Positions 9,868 to 18,655 are shown, counted from the stretch's first letter. The stretch: 52,803 bases of DNA from Bradyrhizobium sp. (GCF_016213215.1 NZ_JACRAW010000110.1:1-52803), one strand, 5' to 3'. The notes: generated by a model from the sequence alone, not told the origin. Numbers and translations are program-made.

Positions 9868-10917
9868 CTACTGCGAAACTGTCTGCACCACGCTCGAGAT
9901 CGGTCGCGAGGACGTCGCCGCCGTTGCCGGCATCCTGATGCCCTTGAGCAGCGCCTCGTCATATTCCGGCATGGTCTGCAGCGGCACCTTCGCCTTCATC
10001 TGCACGACCTTGTAGCCGCCGGCCTTCAGGCGGCGCAGCAGCGTCGGCAGCGCTTCCCCGGTGTGCTTCTGGAAATCGTGCATCAGGATGATGCCCTTGC
10101 CGACCTTGTCGAGCCTGGTCATCACCGTGTTGACGATCTTGTCGGGCGTGCTCTCCTTCCTGAAATCGAAGGAGTCGAGATCGCATGAGAACATCGCGAC
10201 GTTGCGCGTGCCGAAATAGTTCACGATCGCCGGATTGTGCTGCAACTGCGGGAAGCGGAAGAACGGCGCGGGGTTGGTGCCGAGCGCGAATTTCACGGCG
10301 CTGAAACCCTTCTCGACCTCGTCCCTGGCCTGCTGTTCGGTCAACTTCTTGCTGTTGAGGTTGACGTGCGACCAGGTGTGCGTACCCACGGTGTGGCCGG
10401 CGGCCGCGACCTGACGCAGGATCGCGGGGTGGTAGGTGGCATGCTTGCCGACTGCGAAGAACAGGCCTTTGGTGCATTCGTCCTCCAGGGCCTTGAGCAC
10501 CGCAGGCGTGTTTCCAGGCCACGGACCGTCATCGAAGGTCAGAACGACTTCCCTGTCGGTCAGGAAATCGAACTGCTTGAAATGCTCAAAGCCAAATCCC
10601 GGTCCGCCGGTGGTGTCGATTTCGACGATGCGGCCGACGCCGAGCGCATCCGGATTGGCACACGCGGCCTTCTGGAGAACCGGTGTAGGCGGTGCAGGGG
10701 GCGCGGCTGGCGCCACCGGCCTGTTCGACACTGCGGCTGTGGTTTCAACGTCGTCCCTGGCTGCAAGCCTGGCCGGATTCGGCAGCGGCTCGGCGGAACG
10801 GGCGGCCCTCGTTTGGGGCGCGATCTGCTCGGCGCGCGAGGAGGTAAACAACCACACTCCGGCGATGAGAACCGCCGCAACAAGACTGGCCAGCATCAGG
10901 CCCAACGCACTACGCAT
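9868..10917 (-). CDS. Membrane-anchored polysaccharide deacetylase (NodB-like)
   Basis: A 349-aa carbohydrate esterase family 4 protein predicted to remove N-acetyl groups from an envelope or extracellular polysaccharide. The N-terminal hydrophobic helix (about 4-24) anchors it in the inner membrane with the enzyme in the periplasm; a Pro/Ala-rich linker follows. NodB motifs are in order: TFDDGPWPG (catalytic Asp and metal Asp), THTWSHVNL (metal His pair), FFRFPQL and LMHDF. The ATG at 10917 follows GGAAAGAG at good spacing; an upstream ATG at 10953 is possible but lacks such a site. The substrate cannot be told from sequence. Confidence 0.88.
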   Translation of the reverse strand: MRSALGLMLASLVAAVLIAGVWLFTSSRAEQIAPQTRAARSAEPLPNPARLAARDDVETTAAVSNRPVAPAAPPAPPTPVLQKAACANPDALGVGRIVEIDTTGGPGFGFEHFKQFDFLTDREVVLTFDDGPWPGNTPAVLKALEDECTKGLFFAVGKHATYHPAILRQVAAAGHTVGTHTWSHVNLNSKKLTEQQARDEVEKGFSAVKFALGTNPAPFFRFPQLQHNPAIVNYFGTRNVAMFSCDLDSFDFRKESTPDKIVNTVMTRLDKVGKGIILMHDFQKHTGEALPTLLRRLKAGGYKVVQMKAKVPLQTMPEYDEALLKGIRMPATAATSSRPISSVVQTVSQ

Positions 10918-11043
10918 CGCTACTCTTTCCACGCAACTGAACAGGCGCATCACGTCCGCGCCGATCCATTAATGCGAAGGAAGTGTTAACGCCGCACCAA
11001 CACGGCGCCGCTTTGGGTGGAATTCCAGGCGGATCGACCTTGC

Positions 11044-11087
11044 GTGACGCACCTCACAGTCAGGGCTTTTCCCGTGACTGCCGTCAC
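11044..11087. promoter_or_regulatory. Tandem CRP-like palindromes
   Basis: Two copies of GTGA-N6-TCAC, at 11044-11057 (spacer CGCACC) and 11074-11087 (spacer CTGCCG). Both are followed by AGTC, and their centres are exactly 30 bp apart, about three helical turns. They match the core of the CRP consensus TGTGA-N6-TCACA. They lie 78 bp before the start of the small cysteine-motif gene at 11165 and about 130 bp from the divergent deacetylase start, so either or both could be controlled. The cognate regulator is unknown. Confidence 0.5.
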
Positions 11088-11164
11088 AGTCGTCAAAGGG
11101 CGGAAGGCGCATGGTGGGTCCATCCGCAAACGGGCCCGCCTAGCGGTGCCAATGGGAGCCCAAG

Positions 11165-11443
11165 ATGACCGCCTCTTCAAGCCGTACGCTTCGCCAGGCC
11201 GGGTTGGTGCTGGCTTTCACTGTCGCCCTTTCCACCCTGTCCTCGACCGCGGGCCTCGCCTACACCGCCGAGGCGCAGCAGATGTGCACCGGCGATGCGT
11301 TCCGCCTGTGCAGCTCCGAGATCCCCAACATCCCGAAGATCACGGCCTGCATGATCAAGCACCGGAGCGACCTCAGCCCCGGCTGCCGCGCCGTGATGGA
11401 GCGGGATCTCGCCAAGGGGAAGAAGGTCGCCGAATCGCAATAA
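11165..11443 (+). CDS. Small secreted four-cysteine protein
   Basis: A 92-aa protein with an N-terminal signal peptide (hydrophobic core about 12-30, cleavage probably near Ala-Glu-Ala at 35-37) and a mature part of about 55 residues. Four cysteines at 41, 49, 62 and 74 (C-x7-C-x12-C-x11-C) sit in MCTGDAFRLC...ACMIKHRSDLSPGC, resembling the cysteine-rich repeat of the Golgi ESL-1/GLG1 family, which also occurs in small rhizobial secreted proteins. Probably periplasmic with two disulfides. The function is not known. A paralog follows 129 bp downstream. Confidence 0.75.
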   Translation: MTASSSRTLRQAGLVLAFTVALSTLSSTAGLAYTAEAQQMCTGDAFRLCSSEIPNIPKITACMIKHRSDLSPGCRAVMERDLAKGKKVAESQ

Positions 11444-11572
11444 CCCTGCCAGGGCGGCGCAGAACGAGCCTGCGCCGCCTCGATCGTGTCGCGCCCCCTT
11501 CGACAAATCCGTTGCGACGCGAATGCCGGCGCTCTAGCCTCGCCCCAAGGTTCCGGTACGAGGCGTGATGCG

Positions 11573-11788
11573 ATGACCAGACTTCTCCTGATCGTTCCCT
11601 TCATTCTTATGGCTTCAGGCGCTTTGGCGCAGCAGAAGAAGGGCCATGATGCCTGTGCACGCGATGTTTCGCGGTTTTGCCGCGCCGTGATGGACCAGGG
11701 TGATTCCGTCGTGCTCGCCTGCCTCAAGCAGCACCGTGGCCGCCTCAGCAAGGCCTGCGATAGAATCCTGACCGAGCACGGCCAGTAA
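11573..11788 (+). CDS. Small secreted four-cysteine protein, paralog of the preceding gene
   Basis: A 71-aa protein with a clear signal peptide (MTRLLLIVPFILMASGALA, cleavage near residue 19) and cysteines at 28, 36, 50 and 62 (C-x7-C-x13-C-x11-C). Spacing and flanking residues (ACARDVSRFC...ACLKQHRGRLSKAC) match the protein encoded just upstream, so the pair is a tandem duplication of one family. The ATG at 11573 directly precedes the signal peptide; the longer in-frame start has no sense as a secreted protein. Function unknown. Confidence 0.72.
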   Translation: MTRLLLIVPFILMASGALAQQKKGHDACARDVSRFCRAVMDQGDSVVLACLKQHRGRLSKACDRILTEHGQ

Positions 11789-11852
11789 TCCATTCGCGCT
11801 CAGCCCATCCGTGCGGCAAGATGCGAAGGCAAGCGCCGGCAACGCGACACGG

Positions 11853-12752
11853 ATGCTCAGTGCATCCGCCATCCTGTCACATCCGGATCTTCGCGCCGTC
11901 CTGAAGCGGCAAGCGGCGGCTTTCCTTTGCGTCGAGCAGGAAAAGCCGCGAACGGCTACGATATTCGGTGACCAGCAACGTTATCTGCTGGCGCAGCTGG
12001 CGCTGGCCATGGCGTTCGAAAACGATAATGACGGCTTCCTGCTCGCGCATTTTCTGGATGCAGTCGCCGCCTATGGAATTGCCAGCCGCAACACGGCCTA
12101 CAGTTTCGTGCGGGAGATGATCCAGTACAACATGGGCGCCTACGGAGAGCCGCAGCGCGACCGGCGCAGACGCCCCCTGATCGTGACGCAACAAACAAGA
12201 GAGGCGATCGGATCGTGGGTGCTGATCCATCTTGGATCGCTTGATGCGCTGGATGGCGGCGGCCGTTGTGCGAAGTTTCGGGAGAGCCCTCGTCTTCTCA
12301 CCGAACTTCACCCTGCGATTGTTCGCCGCATCCTCTCGTCGAAAACGACTACCGAACCCGACGGGACATTCTCGCTGTTTACCTGGATGAAGGATGGTGG
12401 GCTGGTCATGGACAGCATGATCGCACGGCTCCAGGACCATCCGCCAGGGGCTTCACGCATTTGCACGACCATCGCTTCGTTCGAGGAATTAACCGGATCT
12501 GTTCGCATTACCCGTACGCATCTCGCTCGCAAGATGGCACTGGCCGAAGCCGACGGCCAGATCGGCTGGCGAGGCAAACGAGGCGCGTCCACCCTGTGGA
12601 TGTCGAACGGGTTCATTGCGGAATATGATGCGTATCAGGCCGACAAGCTCGCCAACATCGACGCGGCATTTTGCGATGTGCTCTCCAGGCGCGAGGTGGC
12701 GGAGGCGCGGACGCAAATTCATTCCAAAAATGTTCCGCGCGATTCGCGCTGA
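11853..12752 (+). CDS. Unrecognised protein, possible DNA-binding
   Basis: A 299-aa soluble protein from ATG 11853, or 313 aa from GTG 11811; neither has a strong ribosome site. I do not recognise a family. It has alternating helical segments, a basic cluster (QRDRRRRPLIVTQQTREAIG, about 100-120) and a late segment with SFEELTGSVRITRTHLARK and GQIGWRGKRG that could be a winged helix. There is no signal peptide or membrane segment. Codon use is ordinary for the window although the gene is slightly less GC-rich. The coding call rests on length and sensible composition. Confidence 0.6.
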   Translation: MLSASAILSHPDLRAVLKRQAAAFLCVEQEKPRTATIFGDQQRYLLAQLALAMAFENDNDGFLLAHFLDAVAAYGIASRNTAYSFVREMIQYNMGAYGEPQRDRRRRPLIVTQQTREAIGSWVLIHLGSLDALDGGGRCAKFRESPRLLTELHPAIVRRILSSKTTTEPDGTFSLFTWMKDGGLVMDSMIARLQDHPPGASRICTTIASFEELTGSVRITRTHLARKMALAEADGQIGWRGKRGASTLWMSNGFIAEYDAYQADKLANIDAAFCDVLSRREVAEARTQIHSKNVPRDSR

Positions 12753-12889
12753 TCCTGTGTAATGAGCGCCACAGGTCATTGGCCGCCAACGCCCAGCCTT
12801 GGTGAGGGTAGCGTCAGCTCCGCGGCGCCCGCTCGGCACGAGCCGCTCAGGCCATGGCCATCGCTGGTTGAACAGAAAGGATGAACTGC

Positions 12890-13222
12890 ATGAAGAGAAT
12901 GATCGCCACCGTCGCGTGCCTGCTATCGATGGCAAGCGCCGCCACAGCGAGCGATTATGCTTTCCGCCTCCACAACAGGGCTGAGGGCTATACGATCAAC
13001 GGCTTTTACACCTATCAGGATGGCCGATGGAGCGACAACTGGCTCGACAGACGTCTCAAGCCCGGTGAATCCGTCGGCATGGATTGGCACAGCAACGAGG
13101 GCAGCTGCATCGTGCCGTTTCGCGTGAGCTGGGATGATTACGGCGCCGACGAATTCAGGCTCGATTGGTGCAAAGGTGTCCACAACGTATACATGAAGGA
13201 CAAGGGCTTCAGCTGGGACTGA
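12890..13222 (+). CDS. Small secreted protein of unknown function
   Basis: A 110-aa protein with a signal peptide (about 1-20, ending ASAATA) and a mature domain rich in aromatic residues and short strands, with two cysteines (73 and 94) likely to form one disulfide. The pattern F-L-N early, a central glycine turn (LKPGESVGM) and C-I-V-P-F-R resembles small secreted beta-sandwich proteins common in Bradyrhizobium without an assigned role. ATG 12890 is preferred to ATG 12881 because the AGAAAGG ribosome site ends at 12880, too close to the first ATG. Confidence 0.65.
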   Translation: MKRMIATVACLLSMASAATASDYAFRLHNRAEGYTINGFYTYQDGRWSDNWLDRRLKPGESVGMDWHSNEGSCIVPFRVSWDDYGADEFRLDWCKGVHNVYMKDKGFSWD

Positions 13223-13239
13223 CCGCCTTGGCGGCCGGG

Positions 13240-14928
13240 CTACGTGCTGCTGCCGGCCGCGCTCGCGACCACCGGCAGCACTTCGTCCGTGGCGCGATCC
13301 GGTGTGTCGTCCTTCCAGCGCACCGATCCGAACGGCCGCTCCAGCATGCGGCGGATCCGCACCGGCTCCGGGCCCAGATGGAATTCGATGGCGCGCTGGT
13401 ACAAGGTGCGCTCCGCCTGGGTGGCCCGATTGCGCTGGCGCAGGTAATCGAGCCAGGTCGGGCAGTGATAGCGCTCGGTCCACAACTCGGGATCGGCGAT
13501 GTCGCGCGCGATCGACCAGCCATAGGCGCCGTTGCGCTGCCGGCTGAGCTGAATGTCCTGCATCACATTGTGGAAGGCGCGGGCGTTCTCCTGCGCGACG
13601 CGATATTCGATTTCGACGACCAGCGGCCCGCTCCGCCCCGTGAGTGACAGTCGGACTTCCGGATCGGCAAGCAGCTCGGCGTCTTCATGACGCGCGCCGA
13701 CGGGCGGCATGGACAGCCAGATCCCGAGCAGCGGCGAGACCAGCATAACGGCGGCGGCCACCAACAGGGCAATGTCGACCCCGACAGCATCGGTGAGATG
13801 GCCCCAGCCCCAGCTTCCGATCGCAATCCCGCCGGAGATCGAGGCGTGGAACGCGGCAAGCGACCGGCCGGCAACCCAGCGCGGCGCCGACAGCTGCACG
13901 CCGATATTGAACAGCGCAATGGCCGCCATCCACACCGCGCCGGCGAGCACCAGGGCCACCGCGGTCAATATGGCCTGCTGACTGAGCGCGACCGCTGCCA
14001 TGGCAAAGGCCATCGCGATCGTGCAGGCGCGAACCGCGGCCTCGCCGCTCATCCGCTTGCGCAACGCGGTGATGCTGACCGCGCCGATAACTGCGCCCAT
14101 GCCGAAGGCGCCGAGCATGATCCCGTAGGTTCGCGCGCCGCCATGCAGGAGGTCGCGCGCGACCAGCGGCATCAGCGATATGACCGCGCCGCCGATAATC
14201 CCGGTCACCAGGGTGCGCGTCAGCACGATCTTGATCGATGGAGAGTTGGTGATGTAGCGCACGCCCGAAACCATAGCGCGGTTGAGCCGTTCGCGCGGCA
14301 GCCGCGAAGGTTCGTTGACGCGCCGCCACAGAAACAGCACGGTCAGGAGCGGAAGGTAGAGGATCGCATTGGCGGCAAAGGCCGCGACCGCGCCGGCCGC
14401 CGCAACGATCACGCCGCCGATCGCCGGGCCAACGCTGCGTGCGATGTTGTAGCTGATGCCGTTGAGCGCGACCGCCGCCGGCAAGGTATCCGCCGGCACC
14501 TGCTCGCTGACCGAGGATTGCCAGGCCGGACCGAACAGGGCGTTGCCGCTGCCGACAACGAAGCAGAAAGCCAGCAGGATTTCCGGTGTCACCAGCTTCA
14601 GCCAGGCCAGCACCGCGAGCGCGGTCGCGCCGCAGAGCGCGATCGACAGCGAGACCAGCGCCACCTTGCGGCGATCGTACATGTCGGCGATGGCGCCCGC
14701 CGGCATCGAGATCAGCATGATCGGCAGCATCAGCGCGGTCTGCACCAGCGCGACCTTGTCGGCCGATGACGTCATCTGAGTCATGGCCCAGGCCGCGCCT
14801 ACCCCCTGGATCATAAGGCCGAGGTTGGACAACAGGCTGGCGAGCCAGATGCGCCGGAACACGTTGTGCCGCAAGGGGGCTGTGATGCCCTCGGCGGCAA
14901 AGGTCGGGCGTTTCGGCTGCTCCGTCAT
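13240..14928 (-). CDS. MFS exporter (MFS_3/EntS type) with C-terminal soluble domain
   Basis: A 562-aa protein. Residues 20-415 form about 12 transmembrane helices with the MFS loop motif ADMYDRRKVAL between helices 2 and 3 and a conserved GSGNALFGPAWQSSVSEQVP, as in the EntS/MFS_3 exporter group. Residues 430-540 form a soluble domain resembling an alpha/beta-barrel monooxygenase-like fold (VVEIEYRVAQENARAFHNVM, then the tryptophan-rich TERYHCPTWLDYLRQR). This architecture recurs in the MFS_3 family; the tail's role is not known. The substrate is not predictable. It is divergent from the P450 gene across 228 bp, so the two may be co-regulated. Confidence 0.85.
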   Translation of the reverse strand: MTEQPKRPTFAAEGITAPLRHNVFRRIWLASLLSNLGLMIQGVGAAWAMTQMTSSADKVALVQTALMLPIMLISMPAGAIADMYDRRKVALVSLSIALCGATALAVLAWLKLVTPEILLAFCFVVGSGNALFGPAWQSSVSEQVPADTLPAAVALNGISYNIARSVGPAIGGVIVAAAGAVAAFAANAILYLPLLTVLFLWRRVNEPSRLPRERLNRAMVSGVRYITNSPSIKIVLTRTLVTGIIGGAVISLMPLVARDLLHGGARTYGIMLGAFGMGAVIGAVSITALRKRMSGEAAVRACTIAMAFAMAAVALSQQAILTAVALVLAGAVWMAAIALFNIGVQLSAPRWVAGRSLAAFHASISGGIAIGSWGWGHLTDAVGVDIALLVAAAVMLVSPLLGIWLSMPPVGARHEDAELLADPEVRLSLTGRSGPLVVEIEYRVAQENARAFHNVMQDIQLSRQRNGAYGWSIARDIADPELWTERYHCPTWLDYLRQRNRATQAERTLYQRAIEFHLGPEPVRIRRMLERPFGSVRWKDDTPDRATDEVLPVVASAAGSST

Positions 14929-15156
14929 ATCCCCGTCCGTTTCGGCTGGTATCCATACCCTTGGATCACCAGCCAGTGATGCCCGGGAAAGTCCCGGTCT
15001 GTCCAGCAGTTAAGCTTGCGCAGGCGGGAACGATGATGGTCCAATGCCGAGAATGTCTTGGCGTGCGCGGCCGGGCTGGTTGGCGAGTTCGGCGCGCAGC
15101 ATTGCGGTCGCGGAACCGACTTCCTAGCTGTTTCCGTGCAACATTGCGGGAGAGCC

Positions 15157-16545
15157 ATGAGCATCGCGGAAAGCTACGACACACCGGCGACGCGGAAACC
15201 CCTCGTGCCGCCCAGTTCGCCCCGCGCACCCGAAGACATGACGGCCATCGGCCGAATGGCCGCAATCCGCCATAACGTGATCTCCACCTGGGGGCCCCGC
15301 GCCTACCAGGAGGAGATCATCCAGGGCCGCTTGCTTGGGCGCAGTAATTTCATCGTCAACCAGCCGGACGCGATCCGCCATGTGCTGGTCGATAATTACG
15401 AGAATTATACCCGTACCCCGGCGGGCTTCCGGGTGCTGCGCCCGGTACTCGGCCAGGGCGTCCTGATCGCGGAAGGCCGCGCCTGGAAGCACCAGCGCCG
15501 CACGCTTGCGCCCGCTTTCACGCCGCGCGCCGTCGCAACGCTGATCCCGCACATGATCGCCGTGATCGCCGGGACGATTGCGCAATTGCGCGACAATGCC
15601 GCCCGCCCGGCCAATTTGCGCGAGATCATGCAGCACATGACGCTGGAGATCGCCGGCCGCACCATGTTCTCCTTCGGGATGGAGCGGCACGGCCCCGCGT
15701 TGCGCGATTTCGTGATGGAGTATGGCGAGCGCCTGGCGCGGCCGCATTTCCTCGATCTGCTGTTGCCGCTGTCATGGCCAAGCCCGCAGGACTTTTCACG
15801 CGCGCGTTTCCGCAAGCGCTGGACGCGGTTCGTCGACACGCTGATGACCGAGCGCCGCGCGGCCGGCAAGAAGGAGGGCGCACCTCCGCGCGATCTGTTC
15901 GACCTCCTGGACGCCGCGCGAGATCCCGAGAGCGGCGCCGCCTTTTCCGAGGAGCAGCTCCGTGACGAAGTGGCGACGATGATCCTTGCGGGTCACGAGA
16001 CCACAGCCACCGCGCTGTTCTGGGCGCTTTATCTTCTGGCGCTCGACCCCACCACCCAGGAAGAGGTTGCGGCCGAGGTGAAGAGCGTCACGGAACGCGG
16101 CGCCCTCGAAGTCGAGCGGCTCGCATTCACGCGAGCCGTGGTCGACGAGACCTTGCGGCTCTATCCGCCGGCATTCCTGATCGCGCGCTCGGCCGCGGGG
16201 CCGGACACCATCGCCGGCCTGCCGGTGCACAAGAACGACGTCATCCTGATTTCGCCCTGGCTTCTGCATCGGCATGAGAAGCTGTGGCGCGATCCCGAAG
16301 CCTTCGTTCCGGCGCGCTTCCTGCCCGGAGCGCCGCCGCCGGACCGCTTCGCCTATCTGCCGTTCGGCGTCGGTCCTCGCATCTGCATCGGCGCCCATTT
16401 TGCCCTGGTGGAGGCGACCCTGGCGCTCGCCAGTCTCGTCGGCGCGTTCCGGATTTCCCTGGTCGATACCCGGCCCGTGACGGCGGTCGGAGTCGTAACG
16501 ACGCAGCCGGATTATTCGCCGATGTTCTCGATTACGCCGCGTTGA
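15157..16545 (+). CDS. Cytochrome P450
   Basis: A 462-aa soluble heme-thiolate monooxygenase. The I-helix oxygen-binding motif is AGHETT (278-283), the K-helix ExxR is Glu331-Arg334 (ETLRLYPPAF), the PERF-like region is FVPARFLPG and the heme-binding loop is FGVGPRICIG with Cys410 as axial ligand. No membrane anchor is seen, so it probably needs ferredoxin partners encoded elsewhere. ATG 15157 follows GCGGGAGAG. The cyclase gene starts 49 bp downstream on the same strand, suggesting co-transcription. The substrate is unknown; the P/E-x-x-R and heme regions resemble CYP families acting on fatty acids or terpenoids, but this is weak. Confidence 0.95.
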   Translation: MSIAESYDTPATRKPLVPPSSPRAPEDMTAIGRMAAIRHNVISTWGPRAYQEEIIQGRLLGRSNFIVNQPDAIRHVLVDNYENYTRTPAGFRVLRPVLGQGVLIAEGRAWKHQRRTLAPAFTPRAVATLIPHMIAVIAGTIAQLRDNAARPANLREIMQHMTLEIAGRTMFSFGMERHGPALRDFVMEYGERLARPHFLDLLLPLSWPSPQDFSRARFRKRWTRFVDTLMTERRAAGKKEGAPPRDLFDLLDAARDPESGAAFSEEQLRDEVATMILAGHETTATALFWALYLLALDPTTQEEVAAEVKSVTERGALEVERLAFTRAVVDETLRLYPPAFLIARSAAGPDTIAGLPVHKNDVILISPWLLHRHEKLWRDPEAFVPARFLPGAPPPDRFAYLPFGVGPRICIGAHFALVEATLALASLVGAFRISLVDTRPVTAVGVVTTQPDYSPMFSITPR

Positions 16546-16594
16546 TGGGGAGTTTTGCCGGGGGTCCCACTGATCTTGCGAAAGGTTCAGGACC

Positions 16595-18007
16595 ATGAGC
16601 GACATTCGGGCCCAGTTCGCCCTGCTGAAGCAGACAGCCGATCCGGCCGTGGTAGACACGATGCAGCACGTGGTCGAGAACGGCGAGGACCACGAGCTCA
16701 ATCGCATCAACGTCCTTGATTTCTCGAAGCAGGCCGGCCTCGACGAGGAGCGGGTCATTTCGGGCTTCCTCCACGCCGCGCGGAACGGCCTGTTCGATCT
16801 GACATGGAACGTGCTCTGTCCCGGATGTGGCGGCGTGCTCGGCGCCCACGGCACGCTGAAATCGCTCCGTCCCGACGACTATCATTGCGGCCTGTGCGCC
16901 TGCGGCTACGAAGCCTCCGTCGACGAGCAGGTCGAGGTCGCCTTCACCGTCAATCCGCGGGTCAGGCGCATCGCCGCGCATGACCCCAACACGCTGCCGG
17001 TGTGGGACTACTACAAACAGATCTTCTGGAGCTCGGGCGTCGACTTCGACAAGGAATCATTCGCTACGCTTGCCGACGAGGTGACGCTGGAGACGCTGGA
17101 ATTGCCGGCCGGCGAGAAGGCGGTGCTTGCGCTGCAATTGCCGAGGGAATTCGTGATCGTGTTCGAGCCGGTCACCCACTCCGCGCAGTTCATCGACGTC
17201 CAGGGCGAGCCCACCAAAGAGCGTCAGCAGCTCGCGCTCGTCTATAACAAGACGCCGACGCCGACCGGCGGAACCAGGATCATGCGCCCGGGCCCCTTGC
17301 GGCTGGCGCTCGAAAACCAGGCCGACCTGCGGGTGCTGCCGTCGGTCTTCGTCGCGAACGATGCGATGCATCGGCTGATCGGCAAGCGCAAGCCGTTCCT
17401 CACCGCCAAGCGCATGCTCTCCAACCAGACCTTCCGCGACGTCTTCAAGGCCGACAACCTCAATGTCGACCAGCGCCTCAAGATCACGTCGCTGACGTTT
17501 CTGTTCACCGATCTGAAGGGATCGACTGCGCTATACGAGCGCGTTGGCGATCTCGCCGCCTTTGACCTCGTGCGCGCGCATTTTCACGCCTTGCTCGACA
17601 TCATCGCGTCCGAGAAGGGCGCTGTGGTGAAGACGATCGGCGATGCCGTGATGGCGACATTCGTCCGGCCCGAGCATGCGATCGTCGCAGGCTTGCGGAT
17701 GCGCGCCGCCATGGATGAATTGAACCTGCAGCGCGGGACCGACGACCTGATCGTCAAGATCGGCATCCATGAGGGCCCGTGCCTTGCCGTGATGCTTAAC
17801 GAGCGGCAGGACTATTTCGGCCAGACCGTCAACATCGCCTCGCGCGTTCAGAGCCTGTCGACCTCGCAGGAGATCCACATCACCGGCCCGGTGCTGGAGG
17901 TGCCTGAGGTCGCCGCGATCCTGGAAAGGGAGGCGATTACGCCGATTCAGAAACATGCCGCCCTACGCGGCATCGCCGACAGGATGGTGGTGTACGAGAT
18001 TCCGTGA
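16595..18007 (+). CDS. Class III adenylate cyclase with zinc-ribbon N-terminus (DUF5939-like)
   Basis: A 470-aa soluble protein. The N-terminal part (1-285) includes a four-cysteine ribbon, Cys75-x2-Cys78 and Cys98-x2-Cys101 with Cys103 beside it, as in the DUF5939 family found with cyclase domains. The C-terminal cyclase domain (298-470) has metal aspartates Asp306 (FTDLKGST) and Asp350 (TIGDAVM), adenine-selecting Lys346 and Asp406 (RQDYFGQ), and transition-state Asn413 and Arg417. The full catalytic set predicts cAMP production. It has no transmembrane or HAMP segment, so control is presumably by the ribbon domain. It is probably co-transcribed with the P450 gene. Confidence 0.92.
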   Translation: MSDIRAQFALLKQTADPAVVDTMQHVVENGEDHELNRINVLDFSKQAGLDEERVISGFLHAARNGLFDLTWNVLCPGCGGVLGAHGTLKSLRPDDYHCGLCACGYEASVDEQVEVAFTVNPRVRRIAAHDPNTLPVWDYYKQIFWSSGVDFDKESFATLADEVTLETLELPAGEKAVLALQLPREFVIVFEPVTHSAQFIDVQGEPTKERQQLALVYNKTPTPTGGTRIMRPGPLRLALENQADLRVLPSVFVANDAMHRLIGKRKPFLTAKRMLSNQTFRDVFKADNLNVDQRLKITSLTFLFTDLKGSTALYERVGDLAAFDLVRAHFHALLDIIASEKGAVVKTIGDAVMATFVRPEHAIVAGLRMRAAMDELNLQRGTDDLIVKIGIHEGPCLAVMLNERQDYFGQTVNIASRVQSLSTSQEIHITGPVLEVPEVAAILEREAITPIQKHAALRGIADRMVVYEIP

Positions 18008-18178
18008 GCGGCTTTGTCATCCATCCGGGTTCGATGATTTCGTATCGCCCCGGAAACCGGAACAGCCGAGATCGCGTAACGCAATCCCTGCCGATGGGAA
18101 CCGGCGCGGATTGCGCTGGTTGGGTCTGCGGATCATATATACGGTCGCGAGCGCGACGTCCGTTATCGGGTAGGGAAG

Positions 18179-18655
18179 ATGCTGGAAGGCCTACGCCAAT
18201 TCATCGCCGACGTGGTTTCCCCGCATGCGCATCCGGATCGCGCATTCGACGACACGGGTTACCGCCTCGCCGCGACGGCATTGCTGATTCACGTGATCTC
18301 GCTCGATGGCGCTCCCTCGGAAGCGGAAAGGCGCAAGCTGCACAGCCTGATCGAAAGTCATTTCGGGCTCGACCGCGGCACCGCCGACCGGCTGATCGCC
18401 GAGGCCACCAACGTGGAGGGCGAGGCGGTCGACCTCTATCATTTCACCAGCGTGATCGTGCGCTCCATAAACGAGGAGGGCCGCCGTCGCATTGTCGAAA
18501 TGATGTGGGAGCTGGTCTATGCCGACGGCGCCGTCACCGAGTTCGAGGACAATGTGGTGTGGCGCGCTTCGGACCTGCTCGGCGTGTCCGCGCAAGTCCG
18601 GATCGAGCTGAAGCGCGTGGTCGCCTCAAGGCGCGGGTTTGCCGTCGCAAACTGA
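18179..18655 (+). CDS. TerB-family tellurite-resistance-like protein
   Basis: A 158-aa all-helical protein of the TerB/YebE fold. Two helical repeats each carry the acidic metal-binding-like loops SLDGAPSEAERRKL and YADGAVTEFEDNVVW. TerB-like proteins bind divalent metals in stress-related complexes, but stand-alone members without other ter genes, as here, have no assigned role. TATATA about 40 bp upstream may be a -10 element. It stands alone between the cyclase and an SDR gene. Confidence 0.85.
   Translation: MLEGLRQFIADVVSPHAHPDRAFDDTGYRLAATALLIHVISLDGAPSEAERRKLHSLIESHFGLDRGTADRLIAEATNVEGEAVDLYHFTSVIVRSINEEGRRRIVEMMWELVYADGAVTEFEDNVVWRASDLLGVSAQVRIELKRVVASRRGFAVAN

Noticed and set aside
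9659..9868. tRNA-Thr as an integration site
   Set aside because: No integrase gene, no repeated 3' end of the tRNA within the window and no change in gene character next to it.
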